From the NCBI GenBank assembly GCA_014860575.1, contig JACZJK010000043.1:120709-184708 (forward strand): 64,000 nucleotides of DNA. Reading direction: 5' to 3'. Under the pieces are notes generated by a model. It was given only the letters and a program-made list of their open reading frames with translations, was not told the origin of the DNA and did no database searches. Shown here in pieces: positions 23,437 through 32,712 of the stretch (position 1 is its first letter; every line of letters starts with the position of its first letter). This DNA is from Bacteroidales bacterium. Its GTDB lineage: Bacteria; Bacteroidota; Bacteroidia; Bacteroidales; JAAYJT01. Made by a program: the position numbers and the translations under genes.

Positions 23437-25578
23437 ATGAGACCCGATTTCAGCAAAATAAATTTCAAGGAACTACCAAAGCAAGAGGCTACAAGGGTTG
23501 AGAACCCTGCCTGCACCTGGCTCACCAATGAACGCATCAAGGTGAAACCCGTTTACACTGCCGATGATCTGAACGGTATGGAGCACTTACAATATGCTGC
23601 CGGATTGCCGCCATTCCTGCAGGGGCCTTACAGCACCATGTATGTGATGCGTCCCTGGACCATCCGCCAGTATGCCGGTTTCTCCACCGCCGAAGAATCC
23701 AACGCTTTTTACCGCCGTAACCTTGCCGCCGGGCAAATGGGACTTTCAGTTGCGTTCGATCTGGCCACACACCGTGGCTACGATTCCGACCACGAACGCG
23801 TGGAAGGCGATGTTGGCAAGGCCGGTGTAGCCATTGATTCTATCCTGGATATGAAAATCCTGTTTGATCAGATACCGCTCGATAAAATGTCGGTATCAAT
23901 GACCATGAATGGCGCCGTGTTGCCGGTATTGGCCTTTTACATTGTAGCCGCCGAAGAACAGGGAGTGCCCATGGAAAAACTCAGCGGAACTATACAGAAC
24001 GACATCCTCAAGGAATTCATGGTTCGCAATACCTATATTTACCCGCCGCTGCCATCCATGAAGATTATCGCTGATATCTTTGAGTTCACTTCACAACACA
24101 TGAAAAAGTTCAATTCCATCAGCATCAGCGGTTATCACATGCAGGAAGCCGGCGCCACCGCTGATATTGAGCTGGCCTACACCTTGGCCGATGGTTTAGA
24201 ATATCTGAGAACCGGCATCGCCGCAGGCATTCCCATTGATAGCTTTGCTCCGCGGCTTTCTTTCTTCTGGGCTGTAGGTATGAATCACTTTATGGAGATC
24301 GCAAAAATGCGTGCCGCGCGCATGCTTTGGGCAAAAATTGTTAAAAAGTTCAATCCTGAAGATCCCAAGTCTATGGCTTTGCGAACCCATAGCCAGACGT
24401 CAGGCTGGAGCCTCACGGAACAAGACCCGTTCAACAATGTTGCGCGAACCTGCATTGAAGCGCTGGCGGCTGCACTGGGCCACACCCAGAGCCTGCATAC
24501 CAATGCCCTTGACGAAGCCATTGCGCTGCCCACCGATTTCTCGGCCAGGATCGCAAGAAATACACAAATTTATTTACAGGAAGAAACCAATATCTGCAAG
24601 GCCGTTGATCCCTGGGCCGGTTCATACTATGTTGAAGCTTTGACCCATGAACTGGCGCACAAGGCCTGGCAACTGATCGAGGAAGTGGAGGAACTGGGCG
24701 GAATGGCCAAGGCTATTGAAACCGGGGTTCCAAAAATGCGCATCGAGGAAGCTTCTGCGCGCCGTCAGGCGCGCATTGACTCAGGCAAAGACACGATCCT
24801 GGGCGTAAACAAATACCGCCGCGACAAGGAAGACCCGATTGAAACCCTTGATATTGACAATACTGCCGTGAGAAGTTCGCAGATACGAAGGTTGGAGCAA
24901 TTGCGTGCCAACCGCAACAATGAAGAGGTACAGGTCGCCCTGGATGCTCTCACCCGCGCCGCCGAAACAAACGAAGGCAACCTGCTTGCGCTGGCGATTG
25001 ACGCAGCCCGCAAAAGAGCGTCATTAGGCGAAATCTCAACTGCACTGGAAAAAGTTTATGGGAGGTATAAAGCTGTGATACGTAGCATTTCAGGAGTTTA
25101 CTCCTCAGAATCCAAAGACGACGATATGTTCCGCAAAGCCTGCACGATGGCTGACGATTTTGCAACTATGGAAGGCCGTCGTCCCCGCATTATGATTGCC
25201 AAAATGGGTCAGGATGGCCACGACCGGGGTGCCAAGGTAGTTGCCACCGGTTATGCCGATATCGGCTTTGACGTAGACGTTGGCCCATTGTTCCAGACGC
25301 CTGCGGAATCGGCAAAGCAAGCGGTTGAAAACGATGTGCATATCCTTGGTGTTTCAAGCCTTGCCGCCGGGCATAAAACCCTGGTGCCGCAAGTTATTGA
25401 AGAACTGAAGAAGCATGGTCGCGAAGACATCATGGTAATCGTTGGTGGTGTAATCCCACCACAGGATTATGCTTTTCTTTATAAAGCGGGTGCGGTGGCT
25501 GTGTTCGGACCGGGAACTTCAATTCCTGATGCAGCGGTGAAACTGCTGGAAATCATGATCGCATCACGCAAGGTCTAA
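23437..25578 (+). CDS. mutB: Methylmalonyl-CoA mutase large (alpha) subunit
   Basis: This is the catalytic, adenosylcobalamin-dependent subunit, with 713 residues. The TIM-barrel half includes [50 protein letters not shown] and [18 protein letters not shown], which line the CoA and substrate site. The C-terminal domain (about residues 575-713) contains [20 protein letters not shown] with the DxHxxG motif, whose His coordinates cobalt, followed by [16 protein letters not shown] and GGVIPPQDY. Length and motifs are complete. With MutA it links succinyl-CoA to propionyl-CoA metabolism. Epimerase and meaB are not in the window. Confidence 0.96.
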   Translation: MRPDFSKINFKELPKQEATRVENPACTWLTNERIKVKPVYTADDLNGMEHLQYAAGLPPFLQGPYSTMYVMRPWTIRQYAGFSTAEESNAFYRRNLAAGQMGLSVAFDLATHRGYDSDHERVEGDVGKAGVAIDSILDMKILFDQIPLDKMSVSMTMNGAVLPVLAFYIVAAEEQGVPMEKLSGTIQNDILKEFMVRNTYIYPPLPSMKIIADIFEFTSQHMKKFNSISISGYHMQEAGATADIELAYTLADGLEYLRTGIAAGIPIDSFAPRLSFFWAVGMNHFMEIAKMRAARMLWAKIVKKFNPEDPKSMALRTHSQTSGWSLTEQDPFNNVARTCIEALAAALGHTQSLHTNALDEAIALPTDFSARIARNTQIYLQEETNICKAVDPWAGSYYVEALTHELAHKAWQLIEEVEELGGMAKAIETGVPKMRIEEASARRQARIDSGKDTILGVNKYRRDKEDPIETLDIDNTAVRSSQIRRLEQLRANRNNEEVQVALDALTRAAETNEGNLLALAIDAARKRASLGEISTALEKVYGRYKAVIRSISGVYSSESKDDDMFRKACTMADDFATMEGRRPRIMIAKMGQDGHDRGAKVVATGYADIGFDVDVGPLFQTPAESAKQAVENDVHILGVSSLAAGHKTLVPQVIEELKKHGREDIMVIVGGVIPPQDYAFLYKAGAVAVFGPGTSIPDAAVKLLEIMIASRKV

Positions 25579-25634
25579 ATACTTTGCTGCAATTCTTTTG
25601 CTGAAGCAAATTTAGGTTCAGGCTGTAAAAAGGT

Positions 25635-26924
25635 TTAATCGGTTGCCTGTCCGTTCGATGGTATATAAACTTCAAAACGGCTTCCTTTGCCTGGTTGGCT
25701 TTTCACGGTTATATTGCCATGATGCGCCTTCACAACAGTATTCACGTAAAACAAACCAAGCCCAAAGCCTTTGGCATCATGAAGATTGCCCGTTGAAACG
25801 CGGTAAAACCTGCGGAAAATATCCTGCTGGTGTTCGCTGCTAATGCCTATGCCTCTGTCCTCAACAGCAATATACACTCCCCCATCATTGTTCCTGGTTT
25901 CAATTGTAATTTCAGGTGAACCGATAGAATACTTGATGGCATTGTCAACAAGGTTGGAAACAACATTCTCCAGGTGGTCGTGATCGGCAACCAATAAAGT
26001 ATTTTGGGCTGTGAACCTTTTGGTCACATTGCCTTTCTGTTGTTTTATAAGTAGTTTGTAGGGCTTTAAGCCCTCATCAATCACTTTGTGAACATCTACC
26101 TGTTTCATTTTCAACTGAAACTCACCCCGTTCCACCAAGGTCAGGTGCAACACTTGTTCCACCCGGCTTTTCAGGCGATTATTTTCATCGCTGATAATCT
26201 TTGCATATTTCTGAACCTGGCATGGCATGCTATTCACTTCGGATCTTAGCAACATATCCGCTGCAAGAGATAGCGAAGCAATGGGGGTCTTAAATTCATG
26301 GGTCATATTGTTGACAAAATCTGTTTTCATATCCGAAAGTTTCTTTTCAATCAAAAACATTCGGATGATTTTATAAAATGATACTACCAGAACAACAATC
26401 AGGATGAACAGCAACGAAGCCCACGGTAAGATACTCTGCAATATCAATGATTTCTGATTTGGGAACCAGACGGCGAGGTTATACCCTTCGTGGTCGTAAA
26501 TACAGGAAAAAGATACAAAATGCGGTGAGTCAAGCAGGTTTCGGTTTGACTTCACATTGCTTGTCTTCTCAATAATATCATCCGGAGTTCTGTAAACGCC
26601 GTAATCGTAGGCAAGGCCAATCTTCAGGACTTGGAACTCATCATCAATCAATTTTTCAACAGCGGGGGAAATGAGCAGTGGTAGAATCCTCTGTCTTTCA
26701 AAATCCTGAGTATATTTACATGATTGCAATAGAAGTACATTGGTATCTACCTGCATTTCAAGCAGGCGGTTGGCAACTGTTTTCAAACCTATCTGAACGC
26801 TTCCGGCAAATTGCTCACGCTGGAACATGGCAGCATTGCGAATGCCATACAATTGAATGATCATGATTCCGGAAAGTGCGATGGCAGATATTGCAACAAG
26901 AATGGAGAATCGTTTCTTATCCAT
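25635..26924 (-). CDS. Membrane-bound sensor histidine kinase (orphan)
   Basis: I start at ATG 26924 (MDKKRFSILVAISAIALSGIMIIQLYGI), because this puts the first membrane helix at the N-terminus. The upstream in-frame start at 26984 adds 20 poorly suited residues. A periplasmic sensor of about 140 residues with no recognised fold lies between two membrane segments (about residues 10-28 and 165-187). HisKA has the phosphoacceptor motif NNMTHEFKTPIASL near residue 215. The HATPase domain has the N-box LENVVSNLVDNAIKYS, VEDRGIGIS (G1) and GFGLGLFYV (G2). The closing GKGSRFEVYIP is usual. No response regulator is adjacent, so the partner and signal are unknown. Confidence 0.92.
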   Translation of the reverse strand: MDKKRFSILVAISAIALSGIMIIQLYGIRNAAMFQREQFAGSVQIGLKTVANRLLEMQVDTNVLLLQSCKYTQDFERQRILPLLISPAVEKLIDDEFQVLKIGLAYDYGVYRTPDDIIEKTSNVKSNRNLLDSPHFVSFSCIYDHEGYNLAVWFPNQKSLILQSILPWASLLFILIVVLVVSFYKIIRMFLIEKKLSDMKTDFVNNMTHEFKTPIASLSLAADMLLRSEVNSMPCQVQKYAKIISDENNRLKSRVEQVLHLTLVERGEFQLKMKQVDVHKVIDEGLKPYKLLIKQQKGNVTKRFTAQNTLLVADHDHLENVVSNLVDNAIKYSIGSPEITIETRNNDGGVYIAVEDRGIGISSEHQQDIFRRFYRVSTGNLHDAKGFGLGLFYVNTVVKAHHGNITVKSQPGKGSRFEVYIPSNGQATD

Positions 26925-27021
26925 TGATACAGGAATTGTTATTGATATACGCCATTGAGTTGCAAAGATAATTTTAATATTCAACGGTATTTCAAAGCGC
27001 CAAATTTGGTGCAGAATTCTC

Positions 27022-27029
27022 TACCTTTA
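27022..27029 (+). promoter_or_regulatory. Probable -7 box upstream of the OsmC-family gene
   Basis: TACCTTTA differs from TAnnTTTG at the last base and lies 33 bp before the ATG at 27063. It is the only candidate in this short gap. Confidence 0.4.
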
Positions 27030-27062
27030 CACCTCAGAAATAACCGTTAAACACTGATAAAT

Positions 27063-27470
27063 ATGGAAACTGCGCGAACCATTTATCTTGGCGAACTGCG
27101 AACCCAGGCAACGCATCTTCAATCCGGAACCGAAATAATTACTGATGCACCCCTCGATAACCAGGGAAAAGCTGAAGCCTTCTCCCCCACCGATCTTGTT
27201 GCAACCGCCCTGGGAAGTTGTATGATGACAATCATGGGTATTGCTGCCCGAACCCACAGCTTTAATGTGGATGGCGCCAAACTGCGCATCACCAAAATTA
27301 TGCGATCCGATCCGCGCCGCATTGCTGAAGTGGTGATTGACATTGATTTTCCACCCATCGAATACACCGAAAAACAGAAAAAAATTCTCAGAATCTGTGC
27401 CGATACGTGCCCTGTGGCACTTAGCCTGCACCCAGATGTAAAGCAAACCATAACACTGAACTTTATTTAA
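27063..27470 (+). CDS. OsmC/Ohr family protein
   Basis: OsmC-family proteins detoxify organic or fatty-acid hydroperoxides using two cysteines. The 135-residue protein has AFSPTDLVATALGSCMMTIM with the first Cys on the central helix, and ICADTCPVALSLHPDVK with the second Cys (in TCPV) near the C-terminus. Length and fold order agree with the OsmC group (YhfA-like), not with Ohr. A peroxidase role is inferred from the two cysteines. The downstream 120 bp consist of ttcaagattcaaaattcaag-type repeats. Confidence 0.88.
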   Translation: METARTIYLGELRTQATHLQSGTEIITDAPLDNQGKAEAFSPTDLVATALGSCMMTIMGIAARTHSFNVDGAKLRITKIMRSDPRRIAEVVIDIDFPPIEYTEKQKKILRICADTCPVALSLHPDVKQTITLNFI

Positions 27471-27593
27471 TTCAAGATTCAAAATTCAAGATTCAAGATT
27501 GCCTTTGATGAAAGATCTTGCAAAACTTTATAAATCAGTAAATCTTGGAATTTGGAATCTGGAATTTTAAATTTTAAATTTTGAATTGATACT
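27471..27593. repeat. ttcaagattcaaaa-type AT-rich repeat block, copy 1
   Basis: The block contains repeated ttcaagattcaaaattcaag words and the inverted form ggaatttggaatctggaatt, so the ends can pair. Similar blocks lie at 27983-28020 and 28435-28546. Confidence 0.65.
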
Positions 27594-27983
27594 ATGGAAT
27601 ATAATCTCAAAGAAGGAATAAAAGGTTACAAGGAGATGATGGTTGTGCATGAAGCAACAGCCGCAAGATTTGGCTCCGGACTGGTAGAAGTTTTTGCAAC
27701 ACCGGCGATGCTAGCATTGATGGAGGGCACCAGCCAGTTCAGCATTCAGGATTTATTGCCGGAAGGTTATATCACTGTTGGAACCGAAGTAAACATCAAA
27801 CACCTGAAAGCCACGCCAAAAGACAAAAAAGTGTGGTGCGAATCAGAACTTATCAAAGTTGAAGGCCGCAAACTCAGCTTCCGGGTTGATGCCTGGGATG
27901 AGCAAGGCAAGATCGGCACCGGAACACACCAAAGGTTTATCGTACATGGGGCAACGTTTATGGATAAAATAGCGAAAGGATAA
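27594..27983 (+). CDS. Hotdog-fold thioesterase, FlK-like
   Basis: This 129-residue protein resembles the fluoroacetyl-CoA thioesterase (FlK)-like family. It contains MMVVHEATAARFGSGLVEVFATPAMLALMEG on the hotdog helix, then GYITVGTEVNIKHLKATP and GTHQRFIVHGATF. The Thr/Glu/His set of FlK has plausible counterparts in the ATPAMLALMEG segment and near the C-terminus, but I cannot align them with certainty. Such proteins hydrolyse acyl-CoA thioesters; most family members have nothing to do with fluoroacetate. Repeat blocks flank the gene on both sides. Confidence 0.8.
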   Translation: MEYNLKEGIKGYKEMMVVHEATAARFGSGLVEVFATPAMLALMEGTSQFSIQDLLPEGYITVGTEVNIKHLKATPKDKKVWCESELIKVEGRKLSFRVDAWDEQGKIGTGTHQRFIVHGATFMDKIAKG

Positions 27984-28020
27984 TTCAAAATTTCAAATTC
28001 AAGATTCAAAATTCGACTCT
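27983..28020. repeat. ttcaagattcaaaa-type repeat block, copy 2
   Basis: aattcaaaatttcaaattcaagattcaaaattcg directly overlaps the end of the thioesterase gene and matches the blocks at 27471 and 28435. Confidence 0.6.
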
Positions 28021-28047
28021 ATATTGACTTTTCACAAATGAAGGATC

Positions 28048-28434
28048 ATGAAAATTTCACGGTTTGAAGATTTGCCGGTATGGCAACAGGCAAGAGAGTT
28101 GTATAAAATTATTTTTGAGATCACCTCCCGAAATCTCTTTTTTAGTGATTTTAAGTTCCGTGATCAAATCAGAGGTTCAAGCGGATCAATCATGGACAAC
28201 ATAGCAGAAGGCTTTGAACGGGGAGGAAATAAAGAGTTCATTCAGTTTCTGAGTATCGCCAAGGGTTCCTGCGGAGAATGCCGTTCTCAATGTTACAGGG
28301 CATTTGATTCAGGATATATAGATCAGCAAACACTCGACGATTTGATTTCCAGAACAACATCCCTGAGTAAGAATATTTCCGGATTCATGGCATACCTGAA
28401 ACAAAGTGAAATGAAAGGAACCAAATACAAATAA
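28048..28434 (+). CDS. Four-helix bundle protein (23S rRNA intervening-sequence protein family)
   Basis: The 128-residue protein opens with RFEDLPVWQQARELYKIIFEI and continues with RDQIRGSSGSIMDNIAEGFERGGNKEFIQFLSIAKGSCGECRSQ, the signature of the TIGR02436/S23 four-helix bundle family. Members were first seen inside 23S rRNA intervening sequences but are also common as free-standing single genes in Bacteroidota, often among repeats as here. No molecular function is established. Repeat blocks lie on both sides (27983-28020 and 28435-28546), consistent with an acquired segment. Confidence 0.88.
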   Translation: MKISRFEDLPVWQQARELYKIIFEITSRNLFFSDFKFRDQIRGSSGSIMDNIAEGFERGGNKEFIQFLSIAKGSCGECRSQCYRAFDSGYIDQQTLDDLISRTTSLSKNISGFMAYLKQSEMKGTKYK

Positions 28435-28546
28435 TTCAAAATTCAAGTAATTCAAAATTCCATATTCAAGATTCAAAATCTCATTGCATAGTGAGTTTAA
28501 TCTGAATCTTGAATCAGGAATCTGGAATTTTAAATCTGGAATAAAA
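28435..28546. repeat. ttcaagattcaaaa-type repeat block, copy 3
   Basis: This block repeats attcaagtaattcaaaattcc and carries the inverted words gaatcaggaatctggaattt. It abuts the priA start codon. Confidence 0.65.
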
Positions 28547-29761
28547 ATGTTCGATTCACGCATATATGCTGAGCTTTTACTTCCCATTCCCCTTCCGGGT
28601 TACTTTACCTATGCGGTGCCTGAGGAACTGGAAGGGAGTTTGCAGGTGGGCATGCGAGTGGTGGTGCAGTTTGGGAAAAAGAAGCTTTACACAGCTTTGG
28701 TTCGGGAAATTCATAAAAAAAAGCCAACTATTTCTGTTAAGGAGATCATGGCGCAAATGGATAAAAAGCCGGTTGTAAATGCCTTGCAATTTGAGTTCTG
28801 GGAATGGCTGGCCACTTACTACATGTGTACCATGGGTGAGGTGATGAACGCAGCCTTGCCGCCGGCCCTCAAACTCAGCAGCGAAAGCCGCATTATCTTA
28901 AACCCCGATTTTGACGAAGATTACAGCAAACTGAACGAACGCGAATACCGCATCGTTAATGTGCTTGAGCAGCGCAAAGAAATAAACATCGGCGAAGCGG
29001 CGCAAATTGCCGGGCAGTTGAAGGTAATTCCCCTGATCAATTCATTGATTGAAAAAAATGCCGTGCAGGTTTTTGAGGAAGTGGTGCAACGCTACAAACC
29101 AAAAACAGAGAAACATTATCAGCTTTCAAAAACCTGGCAGCAAGACGAAAAGGCGCTGGGCGCTATGCTCGATTATCTGGAAAAACGTGCCCCAAAGCAG
29201 AGCGAGGTAATACAGGCCCTGCTCCACCACCTTGATATAGCCGATGAACCGGAAAAAGGTATTCCTAAATCCACGCTGGCGATTGAAATTCCCACTGCCG
29301 ATGCAGCCTTGCATTCGCTGGTTGAAAAAGGCCTGATTGATGAAGTGGAACGAAAAATCTCCCGGCTCGAAACCCATGATGCAATTCAGTCAGTTAGAGA
29401 TATTCAGCTTACTGAACACCAGGCTGAGGCTTATGAAAAAATAACAACGCATTTTACGAACCAAATGCCGGTGCTGCTGCATGGCATCACTTCAAGCGGA
29501 AAGACTGAGATTTATATCAAACTCATTGATGAGGCGCTGAAGCGTGGTAAACAAGTCTTGTATCTACTGCCCGAAATCGCCCTTACCACCCAAATCATTA
29601 GTCGCCTGCGTCGATTTTTTGGCGATGTGGTGGGCGTGTATCATTCGCGTTACGGAGAAGCTGAAAGAGCTGAGGTATGGAGTCGTGTTCGGGAAAGAGG
29701 GGGAGAAATGGAGAAATGGAGAAATGGAGAAGGACCGTTACCATTGTATTACAATGTATGA
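28547..29761 (+). pseudogene. priA: PriA primosomal helicase, truncated (N-terminal half only)
   Basis: PriA reloads the replicative helicase at stalled forks. I start at ATG 28547 (MFDSRIYAELLLPIPLPGYFTYAVP), the normal PriA opening; the longer frame start is repeat sequence. The 3'BD domain, winged helix and the start of the helicase core are present. HGITSSGKTEIYIKLI is the Walker A motif (about residue 345), followed by LPEIALTTQ and VYHSRYGEAERAEVWSRVRE. The frame then enters a GAGAAATGG tandem repeat and stops after about 404 residues. The DEExH box, zinc-binding cysteines and C-terminal domains (about 400 residues) are absent, and nothing downstream encodes them. It is either a broken gene or an assembly join at a repeat. 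Confidence 0.85.
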
Positions 29762-29802
29762 CAACCGTATGACAACCGTATGACAATGTATGACAACCGT
29801 TT
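29703..29802. repeat. Two short tandem repeats at the priA break
   Basis: GAGAAATGG occurs about three times in tandem (29703-29729). It is followed by TATGACAACCG/TATGACAATG units (29757-29801). The PriA-like reading frame ends at the junction of these tracts. Confidence 0.85.
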
Positions 29803-29912
29803 TATGATTGATTGCTACCTGAATGCCAACACTGTATTAGTGCAACACTGTATTACTGCATCACTGTATCACAGAAAAGGTTCCCACCTGACAATAATTA
29901 AAAGAATTCATG

Positions 29913-29920
29913 TAGTTTTG
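29913..29920 (+). promoter_or_regulatory. -7 promoter box upstream of ccmF
   Basis: TAGTTTTG followed by TGC matches TAnnTTTG and is 34 bp before the ATG at 29955. No clear -33 element is seen. Confidence 0.45.
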
Positions 29921-29954
29921 TGCATATTTTAAAATTAATCAACTCATACAACGA

Positions 29955-32342
29955 ATGGAAAATTTTGATGGGATCGAGTATGTTGGCGAATGGGCCTTAT
30001 CAGGCCGGATTGGCCATGTATTTGTTTTGATTACGGTGTTCACTGCCTTGCTCTCAGCTTTTTATTACTGGCTGTCAGAACGCAAAGATGGGATCGAAAA
30101 GCAGAGGTTAGTTAAGCTGGGAAATTGGATCTATATATTTCACTCCATTGCGCTTGTGGGCATTGGAGCAATGCTTGTTTACCTGATCTTCAACCACAGG
30201 TTCGAATTTAATTATATATGGCGTTACAGCTCCATGTCGTTACAGCCGAGATATGTTTTTGCCAGCATGTGGGCCGGGCAGGAAGGTAGTTTCTGGGTCT
30301 GGGCTTTACTCCAGGGTCTAACTGGCTTATTTATAGTCATCTGGGTTCGCAATCGCAAAGCGCCTGTAATGTCGGTAGTGGCATTATCGCAGTTTTTCCT
30401 CACCTCAATGATGCTGGGCATCCATGTGCTGGGATTTAAGATTGGCAGCAGTCCGTTTGCATTGTTGCGCAACATGCCTGATTATGCCGGCGATGCATTT
30501 TTCCTGAACCCAAATTACATCTCACAAATTGCGGATGGGCTCGGACTTAACCCTTTGCTGGAGAATCCATGGATGGTCACTCACCCTCCAATGCTTTTCC
30601 TGGGGTATGCACTTTTTGTTGTTCCTTACGCTTATGCAATTGCAGGATTATTACGCAAAGATTATACAGGATGGATAAAACCAGCTATGCCATGGACAAT
30701 TGCATCGCTGATTGCCCTTGGTACCGGAATTCTATTAGGTGGCCGCTGGGCATACGAATCGCTTACTTTCGGAGGTTTCTGGGCCTGGGATCCTGTTGAA
30801 AATGCATCATTGGTTCCCTGGCTTGTCATGGTTGGAGCCTTACATTTCATGCTGCTCAATCTGCGCCGGAAACAATATTATCGCGCCAGCTTTATATTTG
30901 TTTTTCTTGGTTTCCTCTTTATACTTTATGCGACGTTTTTAACAAGGAGTGGTATTCTTGCCGAAACCTCGGTACACTCATTCAGCGCCGATAAAAAATT
31001 CCAGCAACTGGTTGTTTACATGGCCGTATTTTTCATTTTGCCATTGTTCGGACTGATAAAGTACTGGAAAAAAATCCCACATATTGAAACGGACAATCTG
31101 TTGTCGCGCGATTTCTTCCTGTTTGCCGGTAGCATCGTATTGCTGCTTTCATCATTCCAGATAATCTTTGCCACCTCAATTCCGGTTATCAATGCTGTGC
31201 TTGGAACCAATATGGCGCCGCCGTCTGAACCGGTTGATTATTATAATAGCTGGCAATTGCCATTTGCAATTATGATTGCCGGACTCATCGGCCTGGCGAA
31301 TTACCTGAACTACGGGAAAAGTGATGCAGGCGTGTTCGTAAGGAATCTCACATTCGCATTGATAATCTCAGCGGCGCTTACCTTAGCATATTCTGTATTT
31401 TATCCTACCCGTTTTCTGAACCTTGTGCTTTTAGGTTTTTCAATTTTCGCAGCCATTGCATCATTGGATTATATGCTCAGGTTTGTGAAGAAGCCTCAAA
31501 ACCTTCCTTCTTCGATAACCCATATTGGCTTTGGTATTTTCCTGGCAGCAGTTGTACTCACTTTTACCAATGAAAGAACCATCTCCCGCGATCCTGTAAC
31601 CCGGGCCGAAGATGTGAAACTTGTCAAAGGTCAGTTAGCCCGCCTTGGCAATTACAACGTTGTTTACAGTGGCCGTACAACCGAAGTAAATGAAACCCAT
31701 TACACGCTCGATTTCTTGTCTGTGCGACCCGATAGCACTTATGTGCTGGATTTCTCATTGGTTCCATCAATCAATCGCCATCCGCAAATGGGCCAGGTGA
31801 GCAATCCTGCTACACGGCATGAATTATTTAAAGACATCTACACTTATGTGAGCCATGCCCACGAAGTTGACGCCACCGATGCCGATGGGTACAGCATTAT
31901 GATGCAGGAAATGATGAAACCTGGCGACACCATAATTGCGATGCGGAGTTTTGTTATTTTTGATAGCCTGAGGGTTGAAATGCCAGCCGATGGTACTGAG
32001 AAGATCAGCCTGCATGCCCGCTTCCAGATCAGGAGCATGATGATGCCTTCGCGTGAAGTTTGGATCAGTTATCACCTTGATGAAGAAAATGAGCGGTTTG
32101 AAGATGCCCACATCGAGGAACTGGAAATGAAAATGCGGTTCGAAAGTGTAACCGAGCAACCAAAAACCATTTTGCTGGGAATTTATGCCAAATCCGAAGA
32201 TCATATTATTCTGCGTGCAATTATCTTTCCCTACATAAGTATGCTCTGGCTTGGCGCTTTTATCATGTTGGGCGGGTTTATCTGGGCGCTGGTAAGACGG
32301 ATCAGAGGAGCACGCTCAACAAGCCAGAATAATATCTTGTAA
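29955..32342 (+). CDS. ccmF: Cytochrome c assembly protein, CcmF-type haem lyase
   Basis: This polytopic protein of 795 residues has about 13-15 hydrophobic segments. It carries the tryptophan-rich haem-handling motif FGGFWAWDPVENASLVPW (about residues 272-290), preceded by NPWMVTHPPMLFLGYALF, which holds a conserved His pair region. The early SMWAGQEGSFWVWALLQG is typical of CcmF. A periplasmic domain of about 200 residues lies near the C-terminus (SRDPVTRAEDVKLVKG..), before a final helix. CcmF ligates haem to apocytochrome c with CcmH. No other ccm gene is in the window; it follows the broken priA. Confidence 0.93.
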   Translation: MENFDGIEYVGEWALSGRIGHVFVLITVFTALLSAFYYWLSERKDGIEKQRLVKLGNWIYIFHSIALVGIGAMLVYLIFNHRFEFNYIWRYSSMSLQPRYVFASMWAGQEGSFWVWALLQGLTGLFIVIWVRNRKAPVMSVVALSQFFLTSMMLGIHVLGFKIGSSPFALLRNMPDYAGDAFFLNPNYISQIADGLGLNPLLENPWMVTHPPMLFLGYALFVVPYAYAIAGLLRKDYTGWIKPAMPWTIASLIALGTGILLGGRWAYESLTFGGFWAWDPVENASLVPWLVMVGALHFMLLNLRRKQYYRASFIFVFLGFLFILYATFLTRSGILAETSVHSFSADKKFQQLVVYMAVFFILPLFGLIKYWKKIPHIETDNLLSRDFFLFAGSIVLLLSSFQIIFATSIPVINAVLGTNMAPPSEPVDYYNSWQLPFAIMIAGLIGLANYLNYGKSDAGVFVRNLTFALIISAALTLAYSVFYPTRFLNLVLLGFSIFAAIASLDYMLRFVKKPQNLPSSITHIGFGIFLAAVVLTFTNERTISRDPVTRAEDVKLVKGQLARLGNYNVVYSGRTTEVNETHYTLDFLSVRPDSTYVLDFSLVPSINRHPQMGQVSNPATRHELFKDIYTYVSHAHEVDATDADGYSIMMQEMMKPGDTIIAMRSFVIFDSLRVEMPADGTEKISLHARFQIRSMMMPSREVWISYHLDEENERFEDAHIEELEMKMRFESVTEQPKTILLGIYAKSEDHIILRAIIFPYISMLWLGAFIMLGGFIWALVRRIRGARSTSQNNIL

Positions 32343-32438
32343 GTTGGTCAGGTATTTCTTAAGACCCGGCGGAGCTAGAACATCGTAAAGGTTGAAACCG
32401 GTGAGGATATCTCAAGATCACTGAGTTTACTTTTTTTT

Positions 32439-32550
32439 GTCATTCTGATCCGCCGCGGTGGATAAGGATGACAAGATCTTACCTTTTGAAGCAGCTCACT
32501 CCATCTTTAACAAGCTTATAGCTTGTCATTCCAAACGTAGTGAGGAACCG
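32439..32550. repeat. REP-like palindromic repeat, copies 2a and 2b
   Basis: TGTCATTCTGATCC pairs with GGATAAGGATGACA (32439-32474). A second, diverged element with TGTCATTCCAAACGTAGTGA starts at 32524. The longest open frame runs through these and gives the spurious peptide CHSKRSEEP. Confidence 0.7.
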
Positions 32551-32712
32551 ACCAAAGGGAGCTCACCGAAGGTAATCTCAAACTCATTTTGGAATGTTTT
32601 CACTTTTAGCCGGACACTACCGGGTTCAAACGATTTCCTTTTACAATATTCTGCTTTGAAAATTGTTTTCATTCTTTCATCAGGAATTTCATCAACATTA
32701 AAAAACTGGCTC

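Noticed and set aside
32458..32712. N-terminal extension of the DUF3078 gene
   Set aside because: It translates a REP-like repeat (CHSKRSEEP), while a clear signal peptide starts at 32713.
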